DNA of 7,584 bases from positions 1-7,584 of the forward strand of contig DEKO01000154.1 of NCBI GenBank assembly GCA_002353885.1, in the 5' to 3' direction. This document shows, piece by piece, positions 6,442 to 7,584 of this stretch; position 1 is the stretch's first letter, and every line of letters begins with the position of its first letter. The translations under genes were made by a program, and so were the position numbers. Origin of the DNA: Porphyromonadaceae bacterium UBA2720. GTDB taxonomy: Bacteria; Bacteroidota; Bacteroidia; Bacteroidales; Muribaculaceae. Under the pieces are notes generated by a model, which worked only from the letters and a program-made list of their open reading frames with translations, was not told the origin of the DNA and searched no databases.

Positions 6442-7383
6442 ATGAAGAAACATCTACTCTCAATGGTTGCATTGGCAACCATGGGCCTGGCCGCAATGGC
6501 TCAGACCTACAGCGTTGAGCCCGCTGCCAACACCGTGCTGCCCAAGACTTACAGCAACTGGGCATCGATGTCATTCACCTTCAACTTCGACCAGGCCGTC
6601 ACCGTGGGTGATGCTACCAGTGTCAAGCTGATGAAGGACGACCCTGCCACTGGCACCGAGATTGCTCCCGACGACCAGTGGAACGCCACTACCAGCAATG
6701 GTGGCAAGACCGTTACTCTGTGGGGTGCCGACTATGACGGCTTCACCTGCTCGTTTGCCTGCGACGACGCCAACTACTATCTGGTGGTGCCTGCAGGTGT
6801 GCTCACCGAAGACGAGATTGTGGTCGAATACTATGGCATGAACGCTCCCCAGCCCGCCGAGCCGCTGATGGTTGTCGGTGGTGATCCCGAGCCCAACACA
6901 GTACTGCCCAAGCAGTACAGCTCGATGGTCAACATGACCTTCACCCTCACCTTCAACCAGGCGCTGACCAGCGTTGATCCTACCAACGTCGAGTTGCACG
7001 AGAGCGATCCCGTCACTGGCTTTGTCATCGACCCGATGGACCAGTGGATGGCCAACCTGAGCAGCGACAAGATGAGCGTGACGCTGTGGGGCTCGGACTA
7101 TGACGGCTACACCGACTACTTCTTTGCCCGCGACATCACTTATTATCTGGTTATCCCCGCTGGTGCCATTCAGGCTGGTGACGTGACCAACGATGAGGCC
7201 ATCGTCATCGAGTATTATGGCGAGAACGTTCCCGGTACCACCGCCATTGAGGGCATTGATGCCAATGGTGCAACTGAGGTGGCTCGCTATAGCATCAATG
7301 GTCAGCGCGTGAGCGCCGGCCAGACAGGCGTGGTGATTGTGCGCATGAGCGATGGCTCTAGCCGCAAACTCATCGTGCGCTGA
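6442..7383 (+). CDS. Secreted protein with two Ig-like domains and a T9SS-like C-terminal tail (313 aa)
   Basis: Residues 1-20 are a signal peptide (cleavage after AMA before Gln21). Residues of about 22-132 and 143-261 are two copies of one domain. Each copy opens with P.[A/P]NTVLPK.YS, continues with a FTF.F.QA strand, then D.W.A, TLWG[A/S]DYDG[F/Y]T and YYLV[V/I]PAG, and closes with VEYYG or IEYYG. The same domain occurs once in the preceding LRR protein; it resembles SbsA/Big_5 Ig-like folds but with a distinct signature. Residues of about 265-313 (TAIEGIDANG...YSINGQRV...GVVIVRMSDGSSRKLIVR) match the short C-terminal sorting tails common in Prevotella-like bacteria, related to the type IX secretion type A tail. 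The protein should be exported and possibly surface-attached. It follows the LRR gene on the same strand after 229 bp. The leader (CAAATAAACAACCAAACAACA) is A-rich and lacks a Shine-Dalgarno. No enzyme motif is visible; a structural or adhesive role is inferred. Confidence 0.92.
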   Translation: MKKHLLSMVALATMGLAAMAQTYSVEPAANTVLPKTYSNWASMSFTFNFDQAVTVGDATSVKLMKDDPATGTEIAPDDQWNATTSNGGKTVTLWGADYDGFTCSFACDDANYYLVVPAGVLTEDEIVVEYYGMNAPQPAEPLMVVGGDPEPNTVLPKQYSSMVNMTFTLTFNQALTSVDPTNVELHESDPVTGFVIDPMDQWMANLSSDKMSVTLWGSDYDGYTDYFFARDITYYLVIPAGAIQAGDVTNDEAIVIEYYGENVPGTTAIEGIDANGATEVARYSINGQRVSAGQTGVVIVRMSDGSSRKLIVR

Positions 7384-7397
7384 TTCAGATTGTAAGG

Positions 7398-7497
7398 ATT
7401 TAGGCTTTAGGCATTAGACTTTAGCAAACAGCCAGGCTGTTCACGAGCCGGGCCGCGTCACGTCACTACGGTGACTAACGACTAAAGTCTGATGCCT
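7398..7497. repeat. Inverted repeat with 7-bp tandem-word arms after the T9SS-tail gene
   Basis: The left side has four 7-bp units in tandem (ATTTAGG, CTTTAGG, CATTAGA, CTTTAGC; 7398-7425). The right side carries the complement: 7482-7496 pairs with 7410-7424 at 14 of 15 positions. The interior is packed with smaller palindromes: AACAGCC-A-GGCTGTT (7427-7441) and GTCAC-TACG-GTGAC (7462-7475). It starts 14 bp after the stop codon at 7383. A transcription end is plausible, but no T-run follows. Confidence 0.7.
7439..7469. repeat. GC-rich core related to 6282-6307
   Basis: This stretch, GTTCACG then a GC-rich centre, GCCGCGTCAC and a final CACTAC, aligns with the minus strand of 6282-6307, with an extra GTCAC here. 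It lies inside the inverted repeat at 7398-7497, just as the other copy lies inside the one at 6228-6384. Confidence 0.55.
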
Positions 7498-7584
7498 TCG
7501 GCCGCCTTTTGGGCCTGTCGGCCCGCCTGTGGAGTCCCCCTAACCCCCTGTGAAGCCCCCCTCGGTCCCCCCTGAAGAGGGGGA
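7498..7584. repeat. Palindrome-dense, C-run-rich intergenic tail to the window end
   Basis: No gene is visible here. GGGCC-TGTC-GGCCC (7511-7524) forms a 5-bp hairpin. From 7534 onward there are four runs of five to six C, and the last pairs with the final G-run (TCCCCC...GGGGGA, 7566-7584) around a 7-nt loop. Similar CCCCCTAACCCCCT...AGGGGGA intergenic sequences occur, from memory, in many Bacteroidales genomes. The element may continue past the window edge. Confidence 0.5.

Overview
The window looks like chromosomal DNA from a gut-type Bacteroidales bacterium (Prevotellaceae or Muribaculaceae are the best guesses). Supporting signs are a BspA-type leucine-rich-repeat protein with a Bacteroidales-style dockerin tail, a type IX secretion (T9SS)-like C-terminal tail of the form 'YSINGQRV...GVVIVRMSDGSSRKLIVR', A-rich leaders without Shine-Dalgarno sequences, and a good TAnnTTTG promoter box. 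The coding DNA is visibly GC-rich. The affiliation is inferred from gene style, not from a marker gene. I see no tRNA, rRNA, CRISPR array, transposase or phage gene.

Layout: five genes form two divergent blocks around an AT-rich gap at 3988-4268. The left block, on the minus strand, is read from about 4100 down to 111. It encodes a DUF805 membrane protein, a lipoprotein with a predicted TIM-barrel fold resembling DUF3142, and a large (730 aa) secreted helical-repeat protein. The last two genes overlap by 23 bp. The first two are separated by a short spacer filled with an 8-bp tandem repeat. A 30-bp perfect palindrome lies just beyond the end of the block.

The right block, on the plus strand, encodes two secreted proteins. 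The first (647 aa) has BspA-type leucine-rich repeats, one Ig-like domain and a dockerin-like pair of calcium-binding motifs. The second (313 aa) has two copies of the same Ig-like domain and a T9SS-like tail. The shared domain has a clear signature (DxW, then TL[W/F]GxDxDG[F/Y]T, then YYxxxPAG). The pair is therefore probably a locally evolved surface-protein set built from common modules but ending in different C-terminal modules.

The non-coding DNA is unusually structured. Both plus-strand genes are followed by nested inverted repeats. The outer arms are made of 7-8 bp words repeated in tandem, and the interior holds a GC-rich palindromic core related between the two sites. The DUF805 leader can form competing hairpins. 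These palindromic elements are the least explained part of the window. I find no convincing new defence, mobile or biosynthetic system; the most distinctive items are the shared Ig-like domain family and the nested repeat architecture.
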